Assembly: GCA_945788485.1 (NCBI GenBank)
Contig: CALZMB010000122.1
Location: 1 to 7,010, forward strand
Direction: 5' to 3'
Length of the DNA stretch: 7,010 nucleotides
From: an uncultured bacterium
GTDB lineage: Bacteria > Bacteroidota > Bacteroidia > Bacteroidales > Bacteroidaceae
Shown here: piece after piece, positions 1 to 6,290 of the stretch
Layout: every line of letters begins with the position of its first letter
How positions within the stretch are numbered: position 1 is the stretch's first letter
The notes under the pieces: model-generated
Seen by the model: the letters and a program-made list of their open reading frames with translations, nothing else
Database searches by the model: none
What the model was told of the DNA's origin: nothing
Made by a program: the position numbers and the translations under genes

Positions 1-132
1 ACCATTGGTAGCCTTTTGCACCACCATTGGTAGCCTTTTGCACCACCATTGGTAGCCTTTTGCACCACCATTGGTAGCCTTTTGCACCACCATTGGTAGT
101 CTTTTGCATCATCATTAGCAGTATTCGTCATC
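1..132. repeat. 22-bp tandem repeat array, decaying rightward
   Basis: Head-to-tail copies with a period of exactly 22 bases start at 1, 23, 45, 67, 89 and 111. The first four copies are identical. The fifth differs at two positions (C to T at unit positions 12 and 21). The sixth keeps both of those changes but matches the consensus at only about 13 of 22 positions, and a possible seventh (133-154) at about 12. Each unit contains ACCATTGGT, an inverted repeat ACCA/TGGT around a central T, followed by CCTTTTGCACC. The period is not a multiple of three and no reading frame runs through it, so it is not coding. The left end lies outside the window, so the copy number is unknown. There are no unique spacers, so it is not a CRISPR. 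Its function is unknown; it behaves like a minisatellite with degenerate edge copies. Confidence 0.93.
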
Positions 133-314
133 GCCATTCAGTATCTTTGGCGCGGCAGTTTCGTGTGCCTTGCGGCTGCAAGGATTGGTTGCAGGTGTTC
201 GGAACAGGCAATCTTGATGAGTGGCTATGGTTTTGCTGATTATGTGACAATATATTGCGGCAGTAGGATAAAATTTGCTTTTTTAGCCATATTTGTCTAA
301 ATGATAGGATTTTT
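133..314. other. Non-coding spacer between repeat array and promoter
   Basis: No convincing gene is visible on either strand here. The left part is of mixed composition. From about 230 onward it becomes AT-rich, as expected upstream of a promoter. The only clear structure is a short hairpin at 168-183. No tRNA, riboswitch or recognisable protein fragment was seen. Confidence 0.6.
168..183. other. Small perfect inverted repeat
   Basis: CCTTGC and GCAAGG form a perfect 6-bp stem around a 4-base loop (GGCT). No T-run follows on the plus strand, and the site lies about 150 bases upstream of the predicted promoter. It could be a remnant terminator of an upstream gene, a protein-binding site or chance. 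Its role is not supported by anything else in the sequence. Confidence 0.3.
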
Positions 315-347
315 ATTGTTTTCTTTTGTTTTCTTTGCCTACCTTTG
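315..347 (+). promoter_or_regulatory. Bacteroidetes-type promoter for the acyl ligase gene
   Basis: TACCTTTG at 340-347 matches the Bacteroidetes -7 consensus TAnnTTTG exactly. An ATTG at 315-318 sits 21 bases upstream and can serve as the weak -33 (TTTG-like) element. A second TTTG at 325-328 is too close to be the partner. Transcription would be expected to begin around 352-358, leaving a leader of only about 25-30 bases before the ATG at 381. The match to the -7 box is direct; promoter activity is inferred. Confidence 0.7.
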
Positions 348-380
348 CAGGCATAATGAACCCAATATCAGAATAGATTG

Positions 381-2846
381 ATGATAAAAGACTATTGCAA
401 GACTGCCATCATTGCCGGCGAGCGTGAAGTGAGCTACAAGGAGATGCTGAAGCGCATTGAGCTGTTTGCAGCCGAGACGGAGATGGGGGAGGGTGACCGC
501 ACGGTCATCTTCAGTGAGAACCGCGAGGGCTGGATTTATGCCTTCTTCTCTGTGTGGAACAACAAGGGCATCGCCGTGCCTGTCGATGCCACTTCGACGG
601 TGGATGATGTGGCGTATATTCTGAACGACTGCCATCCCCGCCATCTGTGGTGTTCGGCTTCTCATGCCGACACGGCTCGCAGTGCTGCCGAGAAGTCGGG
701 TGTTGACGTCTCGTTGCACATCATTGATGATTTTGAGGATGCCGCTGTTGACGACGGCGCGCTGAAGCCGTGTTCGTGGGCTGACGAGGACGCTACATCG
801 CTGATTATCTACACCTCTGGCACAACGGGTTCGCCTAAAGGCGTGATGCTGTCGCTCGGGAACCTGTATGCGAACATCCGCGGCGTGTGCGACGGAATCC
901 ATATCTTCAACGAGAACCGCCGCGCGCTGATTCTGCTGCCGGTGCATCACGTCCTGCCTCTCATGGGCACTGTCGTGGCGCCTATCATCATGGGCGGCGG
1001 CGTGGCTATCTGTCCGACTATGTCGGGTCCGGACATCATGGCGACGTTGTGCCGCGGCAAGATAGCCATTTTTGTCGGCGTGCCTCGTCTGTGGCAGACG
1101 TTGTACAACGGCATCATGAAGAAGATAGAGGGGAGCGCAGTGACGCGTATGCTGTTCGCGATGTGCAAGAAGGTGCGCAGCCGCCGCCTCTCGCGCCTTG
1201 TCTTCTCGTCTGTCCGCAAGAAGATGGGCGGGCATATCGATTTCTGCGTCAGCGGCGGCGCGGCTCTTGACCGTGACATCAGCGAGGGCTTGCAGGCTCT
1301 GGGCCTTGATGTGCTTGAGGGCTACGGCATGACGGAGACGGCGCCTATCATTTCTTTCACGCGTCCGGACGACATCATCCCCGGATGTTGCGGCTTGCCT
1401 CTGCCGGGTGTGGAGTGCAAGATTGTCGATGGCGAGATATGCGCGAAGGGCCCTAACTTGATGAAGGGCTACTACAACCGCCCCGAGGAGACTGCCGCGG
1501 TGATAGACAGCGACGGTTTCCTGCACACGGGCGACCTTGCGCGCTTCGACGAGAAGGGGCGTGTGTATATCACGGGCAGGACGAAAGAGATTATCGTTCT
1601 CTCTAACGGCAAGAATGTGCAGCCTTCGGAGATTGAGTATAAGATTGAGAAATACGACACTCAGGTGAAGGAGGCGGCTGTCGTGCAGGACGGCGACATG
1701 CTGCGTGTCATCATCGTCCCGCAGGAGAGGTGGGCTGCCGGACGCGGCGACGAGGAGCTGGCTGCCGCGCTGAAGCGTGAGGTGCTTGAGCCGTATAACT
1801 TGACTGTGATGAACTACAAGAAGCTGATGTCGGTCTTCGTATATCATGGCGAACTGCCGCGCACGCGGCTTGAGAAGCTGCAGCGGTATAGGCTGAAGGA
1901 CATCATCGCGAATGGCAGTCAGCCGGAGAAGAAGGCGACAAAAGAGGTGGACGAGTGCCTGACGCAGGAGTTTGTCATCCTGAAGGAATATATCGAGCGC
2001 GAGAAGGGTGTGCCTGTCAGCCGCTCGTCGCACATCGAGACAGACCTCGCCTTCGATTCGCTCGACCGTGTGGGCCTGCAGGGGTTCGTAGAGCAGACGT
2101 TCGGCATGCAGCTGAATGCTGACAGCATGGTGTCGTTCAATAACATCGGTGAGATAGCCGACCATATCGCTGCTGAGAAGACGAAGATGGAGGTTGAGGA
2201 CACTGACTGGCATACGATTCTCTTGAATCACAGAACGGAAGACGTGAAATTGTCAACATCCTCGCTCATAGCCCTTTGGGCCCGCCTGTCCAAATGCTTC
2301 TTCAAGATGCACAACAGTCTGAAAGTTGTCGGTGCGGAGAATATACCTGAGAATGGTCCGTTCATCATCGCGCCCAACCACCAGAGTGTGCTCGACGGCC
2401 CGCTGACGATGGCGGGCATGAGATGGGGTCAGGTGTCAGACTGTTTCTTCTATGCTACGGAAGACCATGTGCAGGGCGCGGTGGTGAGATTCCTCGCCAA
2501 GCATCATAACATCGTGGTGATGGAACGCCGCAACCTGAAGTCGTCGATTGTGCGTCTTGCTGATGTCTTGCGCCACGGGAAGAACGTCGTGATTTTCCCC
2601 GAAGGTTCACGCACGCACGACGGCAGGTTGACAAGCTTCAAGCGCACGTTCGCCATTCTGAGCCAGGAGCTTGACGTGCCCATTGTGCCTGTGCGCATCT
2701 CCGGGGCTTTCGAGTCTTTGCCTCGCGGCAAGCGTATGCCTGGCAGGACTGCCATCACCGTGGAGTATCTGAAGCCTGTGATGCCTGACAAATCATTGTC
2801 GTATGAGGAGCTGGCAGAGAAGGTGAAGGCGGCGATAAGAGGCTGA
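381..2846 (+). CDS. Acyl-CoA/ACP synthetase - acyl carrier - PlsC acyltransferase fusion
   Basis: The 821-residue product has three domains. An AMP-forming acyl ligase (about 1-510) carries the P-loop YTSGTTGSPKG (144-154), GYGMTE (314-319), HTGDL (382-386) and the hinge region GRTKEII (399-405). A phosphopantetheine carrier domain (about 525-600) has the attachment motif FDSLDR with Ser560. A C-terminal lysophospholipid acyltransferase has NHQSVLD (666-672, the HX4D motif) and FPEGSRT (739-745). By family knowledge it should activate a fatty acid with ATP, possibly load it on its own carrier arm, and transfer it to a glycerolipid at the inner membrane. It resembles Aas of Enterobacteria in content, but there the acyltransferase comes first and no carrier lies between. 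I chose ATG 381; a TTG at 378 directly precedes it but is less likely. No strong Shine-Dalgarno is visible, as is usual in this phylum. The gene appears monocistronic, and all key residues look intact. The exact substrate cannot be told from sequence. Confidence 0.93.
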   Translation: MIKDYCKTAIIAGEREVSYKEMLKRIELFAAETEMGEGDRTVIFSENREGWIYAFFSVWNNKGIAVPVDATSTVDDVAYILNDCHPRHLWCSASHADTARSAAEKSGVDVSLHIIDDFEDAAVDDGALKPCSWADEDATSLIIYTSGTTGSPKGVMLSLGNLYANIRGVCDGIHIFNENRRALILLPVHHVLPLMGTVVAPIIMGGGVAICPTMSGPDIMATLCRGKIAIFVGVPRLWQTLYNGIMKKIEGSAVTRMLFAMCKKVRSRRLSRLVFSSVRKKMGGHIDFCVSGGAALDRDISEGLQALGLDVLEGYGMTETAPIISFTRPDDIIPGCCGLPLPGVECKIVDGEICAKGPNLMKGYYNRPEETAAVIDSDGFLHTGDLARFDEKGRVYITGRTKEIIVLSNGKNVQPSEIEYKIEKYDTQVKEAAVVQDGDMLRVIIVPQERWAAGRGDEELAAALKREVLEPYNLTVMNYKKLMSVFVYHGELPRTRLEKLQRYRLKDIIANGSQPEKKATKEVDECLTQEFVILKEYIEREKGVPVSRSSHIETDLAFDSLDRVGLQGFVEQTFGMQLNADSMVSFNNIGEIADHIAAEKTKMEVEDTDWHTILLNHRTEDVKLSTSSLIALWARLSKCFFKMHNSLKVVGAENIPENGPFIIAPNHQSVLDGPLTMAGMRWGQVSDCFFYATEDHVQGAVVRFLAKHHNIVVMERRNLKSSIVRLADVLRHGKNVVIFPEGSRTHDGRLTSFKRTFAILSQELDVPIVPVRISGAFESLPRGKRMPGRTAITVEYLKPVMPDKSLSYEELAEKVKAAIRG

Positions 2847-2885
2847 AAGAGCATGTGAGGGAATCTTTGGTTTTGGCCTGCCTAT

Positions 2886-2930
2886 AACAATTCAGGGGAT
2901 GCACCATCGCGGCGCATCCCCTGAATTGTT
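2886..2930. terminator. Shared hairpin between convergent genes
   Basis: A perfect 17-bp inverted repeat (arms 2886-2902 and 2914-2930, containing CAGGGGATGC and GCATCCCCTG) encloses an 11-base loop. It sits 39 bases after the acyl ligase stop and 22 bases beyond the trpG stop on the other strand, so it most likely ends transcription from both sides. Neither side has a clean T-tract; the plus side is followed only by TTGCTGTTGT. Termination or 3' end protection by the stem is therefore inferred from position and stability rather than from a canonical U-run. Confidence 0.75.
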
Positions 2931-2952
2931 TGCTGTTGTCGTATGGGCGGTT

Positions 2953-3516
2953 TTACAGCTCTATCCAGTTTTTTATCATTGTCTTGCCTTCGGGTGTCAG
3001 CACACTCTCGGGGTGGAACTGTATGCCGTGTATGTCGTAGTGGCGGTGTTTCAGTCCCATGATGTTTCCGTCGTCTGATATGGCTGTCACTTCGAGACAT
3101 TCGGGCAGTGACGTGTTGTCAACGACCCATGAGTGGTATCTTCCCATGACGATGCGTTTCGGCAGTCCGCGGAAGATGGGGTCGTTTCCGAACTGTGTGC
3201 CTTCTGTCGCCACGCCGTGATATACGTCGGAGAGGTTCTTCAGCGTTGCGCCGAAGACTTCGCCTATGGCTTGGTGTCCGAGGCATACGCCGAGCATGGG
3301 CTTGCGTCCGCGGTAGGTGGTGATGACATCGAGCAGCAGTCCTGCCTCTGACGGGATGCCGGGCCCGGGCGAGAGGATGATTTTGTCGAAGCGGTCGAGC
3401 TCGGGCATCATGAACTTGTCATTGCGATAGACGGTGACGTCGGCGCCCAGCTCTTTCACGAGATGACTCAGGTTGTAGGTGAATGAGTCGTAGTTGTCTA
3501 TGATAACGATTTTCAT
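2953..3516 (-). CDS. trpG: Anthranilate synthase glutamine amidotransferase subunit TrpG
   Basis: This 187-residue class I glutamine amidotransferase has the usual full length for free-standing TrpG/PabA. It hydrolyses glutamine and channels ammonia to TrpE, which uses it to convert chorismate to anthranilate. The N-terminal MKIVIIDNYDSFTYNL is the family signature. The oxyanion region SPGPG is at 49-53, the nucleophile Cys78 lies in GVCLGHQ, and His168 and Glu170 in FHPES complete the triad. It is not fused to TrpD, unlike the E. coli protein. The start ATG follows an A-rich stretch (AAAAAGAAA) typical of Bacteroidetes translation starts. It is the last gene of the operon, 61 bases after trpE, and is followed by the hairpin. 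TrpG and PabA cannot be separated by sequence alone, and the protein may serve both tryptophan and folate synthesis; the trpE neighbour supports TrpG. Confidence 0.95.
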   Translation of the reverse strand: MKIVIIDNYDSFTYNLSHLVKELGADVTVYRNDKFMMPELDRFDKIILSPGPGIPSEAGLLLDVITTYRGRKPMLGVCLGHQAIGEVFGATLKNLSDVYHGVATEGTQFGNDPIFRGLPKRIVMGRYHSWVVDNTSLPECLEVTAISDDGNIMGLKHRHYDIHGIQFHPESVLTPEGKTMIKNWIEL

Positions 3517-3547
3517 TTTCTTTTTGGTGTGGAGGTTGGGGGTATGT

Positions 3548-3575
3548 GTTCTTCGACCTGGTCGAAGAATACGGG
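3548..3575. repeat. Palindromic repeat, copy in the trpE-trpG gap
   Basis: TTCTTCGACC and GGTCGAAGAA (3549-3569) form a perfect 10-base palindrome around one central T, or a 9-bp RNA hairpin with a 3-base loop. The 28-base core, including the flanking ATACGGG, matches the copy at 4996-5023 with a single difference. On the transcribed minus strand it begins a few bases after the trpE stop. There is no T-tract after it, so it is not a normal terminator. Confidence 0.85.
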
Positions 3576-3577
3576 TG

Positions 3578-4969
3578 TTACATTTGTTCTGCCATGATGA
3601 TGGCGCGCCGCAATGCTCCGAGTTTGTTGTTCACCTCTTGCAGCTCATATTCCTCGTCGCTCTTTGCCACTATGCCGCCTCCCGCCTGGAACCACAGCTC
3701 GTTGTTTCGGCTGACGAATGTGCGGATGGTGATGGCTTGGTTGAGGGATTTGTCAAATCCGATGAATCCGATGCAGCCGCCGTATGCTCCGCGGTTGTGC
3801 GGCTCGTATTCGGAGATGAGCTGCATGGCGCGCACCTTCGGCGCACCGGAGAGCGTGCCCGCGGGGAATGTGTCGATGAATGCCTTGACGGGGTCGGCAT
3901 CGTCGTTGAGCGTGCCGCTTACGCGCGAGACGAGGTGTATGACGTGCGAATAGAGTTGCATGTCTTTATAGAAATCGACGTGTACGTCGTGGCAGTTGCG
4001 CGAGAGGTCGTTGCGCGCGAGATCGACAAGCATCACGTGTTCGGCATTCTCTTTCGGGTCGTTGCGAAGATACTCCGCGTTCTTGCGGTCCTGCTCCGCG
4101 TCGCCGGTACGTTTTGTAGTGCCTGCGATAGGGTCGATATATGCGTTGCGGCCTTGTATGCGGCAGTGGGTCTCCGGGCTTGAACCGAAGAGGCGGAAGC
4201 CGCCGAGGTCGAAATAGAAGAGATAGGGTGAGGGGTTGATGCTTCGCAAGGCTCGGTAGAGCTTGAAGTCGTCGCCTTCGTATTTCTGGCAGAAGCGCCG
4301 TGAGAGCACTATCTGGAAGACATCGCCTCGGAGACAGTGCTGTATTCCGCGCCGTATGTTCGCCTTGTGCTCGTCGTCGGTGAGTGGCGACGTTGTCTCG
4401 CCTACGGGGTGGAAATCGTAGGGGTTGATGTTTGTGCGGTTGATGAGGCGCAGGATGTTGTCTATGTCGCCTTCGCTGCCTAACGACACAATGGTCATGG
4501 TGTTGTTGAAATGGTCGAAGACGATGACGTCGCGGAAGAAGATATACATCATGTCGGGCGCGTCGTTCTTCTCCATCGTGGTGTCTTTCACGTCGATGTT
4601 CTCGAAATATCTGACGGCGTTGAATGATGTGTAGCCGTAGAGTCCGCAAACCGATTTCTCTTCTCCTTCTACAGAGAAATGCTGTATGAACTCGTTGATT
4701 GCCATGTCCGCCCGGTAGTCGTTTGTCACGTCTCTTGTTGTGGCTGAGCCGTCAGGATAGGTGCATATCGCCTTGCCGTGTGAGATGCTGACGTCTGCGA
4801 CGGGGTTGATGGCAATGAACGAGCGTGAGTTGTTTGAATCGTGATAGTCTGAGCTTTCCATCAGCGCTGACTGCGGATAGACATCTCGCAGGCGCATATA
4901 GACGCTGACGGGGGTGTACAGGTCTGCCAGCATCCGGCGGACATGGGTGGTGTATGTGTGTTGTTGCAT
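3578..4969 (-). CDS. trpE: Anthranilate synthase component I TrpE
   Basis: The 463-residue protein takes chorismate and ammonia from TrpG to anthranilate, the first committed step to tryptophan. The N-terminal regulatory domain covers about 16-150 and includes LMESS (36-40), the counterpart of the LLES motif that helps form the tryptophan feedback site in characterised TrpE. The chorismate-binding domain (about 195-455) shows GDVFQIVLSRRF (215-226), FGSSPETH (261-268), DPIAGTTKRT (279-288), DLARNDLSR (316-324) and PAGTLSGAPKVRAM (369-382). All expected catalytic segments are present and the length is slightly short of the E. coli protein but normal for the phylum. PabB and isochorismate synthases share this fold; the LMESS motif, the adjacent trpG and the trpB upstream favour TrpE. 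The start ATG at 4969 lacks a clear Shine-Dalgarno. Feedback inhibition by tryptophan is inferred from the motif. Confidence 0.95.
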   Translation of the reverse strand: MQQHTYTTHVRRMLADLYTPVSVYMRLRDVYPQSALMESSDYHDSNNSRSFIAINPVADVSISHGKAICTYPDGSATTRDVTNDYRADMAINEFIQHFSVEGEEKSVCGLYGYTSFNAVRYFENIDVKDTTMEKNDAPDMMYIFFRDVIVFDHFNNTMTIVSLGSEGDIDNILRLINRTNINPYDFHPVGETTSPLTDDEHKANIRRGIQHCLRGDVFQIVLSRRFCQKYEGDDFKLYRALRSINPSPYLFYFDLGGFRLFGSSPETHCRIQGRNAYIDPIAGTTKRTGDAEQDRKNAEYLRNDPKENAEHVMLVDLARNDLSRNCHDVHVDFYKDMQLYSHVIHLVSRVSGTLNDDADPVKAFIDTFPAGTLSGAPKVRAMQLISEYEPHNRGAYGGCIGFIGFDKSLNQAITIRTFVSRNNELWFQAGGGIVAKSDEEYELQEVNNKLGALRRAIIMAEQM

Positions 4970-4980
4970 ATTCTTGGTGG

Positions 4981-5069
4981 GGGTTGTGTGTCTTTGTTCT
5001 TCGACCTGGTCGAAGGATACGGGAGGGGTTGTGTGTCTTTGTTCTTCGACCTGTCGAAGAACACGGGGG
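4981..5069. repeat. Tandem pair of palindrome-bearing units in the trpB-trpE gap
   Basis: Two direct repeats of about 45 bases (4981-5025 and 5026-5069) each begin GGGTTGTGTGTCTTTG and carry the same palindrome found after trpE. The first palindrome (4997-5017) has one T-G wobble in place of a pair. The second (5040-5063) has lost one G at its centre but gains an 11-bp stem by having TG/CA at the ends (TGTTCTTCGAC and GTCGAAGAACA). On the minus strand the array starts immediately after the trpB stop. It fills almost the whole 100-base gap before trpE. No T-tract follows either hairpin and no TAnnTTTG promoter is seen on the minus strand here. Confidence 0.85.
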
Positions 5070-6290
5070 CTATTTTATTTTGTCCTTGTTTGCGAGATAG
5101 GTGTCGAGGTCTTTGTCGCCCCTGCCGGAGACGGTGAGCACGACGACATCGTCTTTCTTGAACTGTCCTGCCACTTTTGGCAAGAGCGCGAGGGCGTGTG
5201 ATGATTCAAGTGCCGGGATGATGCCTTCGAGGCGTGTCAGTTCGTATGCCGCCCTGAGGGCTTCATCGTCGTTTGCGGACAACACTTGCGCGCGTCCTGT
5301 CTCGTAGATGTTGCAGTGCATGGGTCCTGTCCCGGGATAGTCGAGGCCGGCAGAGATGGAGTATGGCTCAACAATCTGTCCGTCGTCGGTCTGCATCAGC
5401 TTTATGCGCGAGCCGTGCAGTATGCCTGTCGTGCCGGTCTGCAACGACGCTGCTGTCATGCCGGTGTCGTTGCCGAGGCCGCCTGCCTCGCCGAGAATAA
5501 TCTTCACGCGTTCGTCGTCGAGATAGTGGTAGATGGTTCCTGCTGCATTAGAGCCTCCTCCTACGCATGCCATGAGCCAGTTGGGATAGTCGCGTCCGGT
5601 TTTCTCTTGCAGCTGCCATTTTATCTCTTCAGAGATGACGCTCTGGAGGCGTGCCACGAGTTCGGGGTAGGGGTGCGGCCCTACTGTTGAGCCGATGATA
5701 TAGAATGTGTCGGCGGGGTGGCAGCACCAGTCTCTGATGGCTTCGTTGGTGCCGTCTTTCAGTGTCTTGTTGCCGCTCTCAACGGGCACAACTTCTGCTC
5801 CGAGCATACGCATCCGCTCTACATTGACATGCTGGCGCTCTACGTCGAGTGCGCCCATATAGACAGTGCATGGCATATCCATGAGCGCGCAGACGGTGGC
5901 TGTAGCCACGCCGTGTTGCCCTGCGCCAGTCTCGGCGATGATGCGTGTCTTGCCCATCTTGCGGGCGAGGAGAATCTGTCCGAGAGCGTTGTTTATCTTG
6001 TGTGCGCCGGTGTGGTTGAGGTCTTCTCTTTTCAGATAGAGCTGGCATCCGTATTTCCCGGACATGCGGCGTGCGTAATAGAGAGGTGAGGGACGGCCTA
6101 CGTAGTCTCGCAGCAGGTCGTGGAACTCTTTCTTGAACTCGTCGCTGTCGATGATGGCTTCGTACGAGTCTTTCAGGTTCTCAACTGTCTTGTATAGTAT
6201 CTCAGGGACGTAGGCACCACCGTAGTTGCCGTAGAATCCCATTTTGTCAACGTTGTATTTTCCCATTGTCGGTTGTGGATTATTTGTCAT
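5070..6290 (-). CDS. trpB: Tryptophan synthase beta chain TrpB
   Basis: The 406-residue pyridoxal-phosphate enzyme condenses indole, delivered by TrpA through the intersubunit tunnel, with L-serine to give tryptophan. The Schiff-base lysine is Lys98 in HTGAHKINN. The catalytic Glu120 lies in AETGAGQHG (119-127), the cofactor phosphate loop is GGGSNAAG (244-251), and VSGRGDKD (387-394) supplies the cofactor-ring serine. The COMM domain falls at about 107-195. These match E. coli Lys87, Glu109 and Ser377 with a constant offset of 11 residues. It is of the standard TrpB1 type, full length and intact. Its ATG overlaps the trpA stop in an ATGA tetranucleotide, which points to translational coupling and balanced amounts of the two subunits. 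The gene order, with trpA before trpB, is the reverse of the usual trpBA arrangement. Confidence 0.97.
   Translation of the reverse strand: MTNNPQPTMGKYNVDKMGFYGNYGGAYVPEILYKTVENLKDSYEAIIDSDEFKKEFHDLLRDYVGRPSPLYYARRMSGKYGCQLYLKREDLNHTGAHKINNALGQILLARKMGKTRIIAETGAGQHGVATATVCALMDMPCTVYMGALDVERQHVNVERMRMLGAEVVPVESGNKTLKDGTNEAIRDWCCHPADTFYIIGSTVGPHPYPELVARLQSVISEEIKWQLQEKTGRDYPNWLMACVGGGSNAAGTIYHYLDDERVKIILGEAGGLGNDTGMTAASLQTGTTGILHGSRIKLMQTDDGQIVEPYSISAGLDYPGTGPMHCNIYETGRAQVLSANDDEALRAAYELTRLEGIIPALESSHALALLPKVAGQFKKDDVVVLTVSGRGDKDLDTYLANKDKIK

Noticed and set aside
1..132. CRISPR array
   Set aside because: The units are contiguous with a 22-bp period and there are no unique spacers between them; no cas genes are present.
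339..2231. A 630-codon open frame on the minus strand opposite the acyl ligase gene
   Set aside because: It is antisense to a gene whose domains and catalytic motifs are all intact. Its translation is rich in Arg, His and Leu with no recognisable motif, as expected for the shadow of a GC-rich gene.
3494..4183. A 229-codon plus-strand open frame across the trpG start and the trpE 3' half
   Set aside because: It is antisense to trpE and runs through the palindromic gap and the trpG start. The composition is shadow-like (Val, Cys and Arg rich) and there is no family signature.
4981..5069. Intrinsic terminators or a trp attenuator before trpE
   Set aside because: The hairpins lack a following T-tract on the transcribed strand, there is no leader peptide with tandem Trp codons, and trpE-trpG appear to depend on read-through from trpAB as no internal promoter is visible.
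4861..5137. Small open frames running through the trpB-trpE gap on both strands
   Set aside because: They are generated by the tandem palindrome units (repeated FFD-type peptides) and overlap the ends of trpE and trpB; no start signal or conserved protein is evident.
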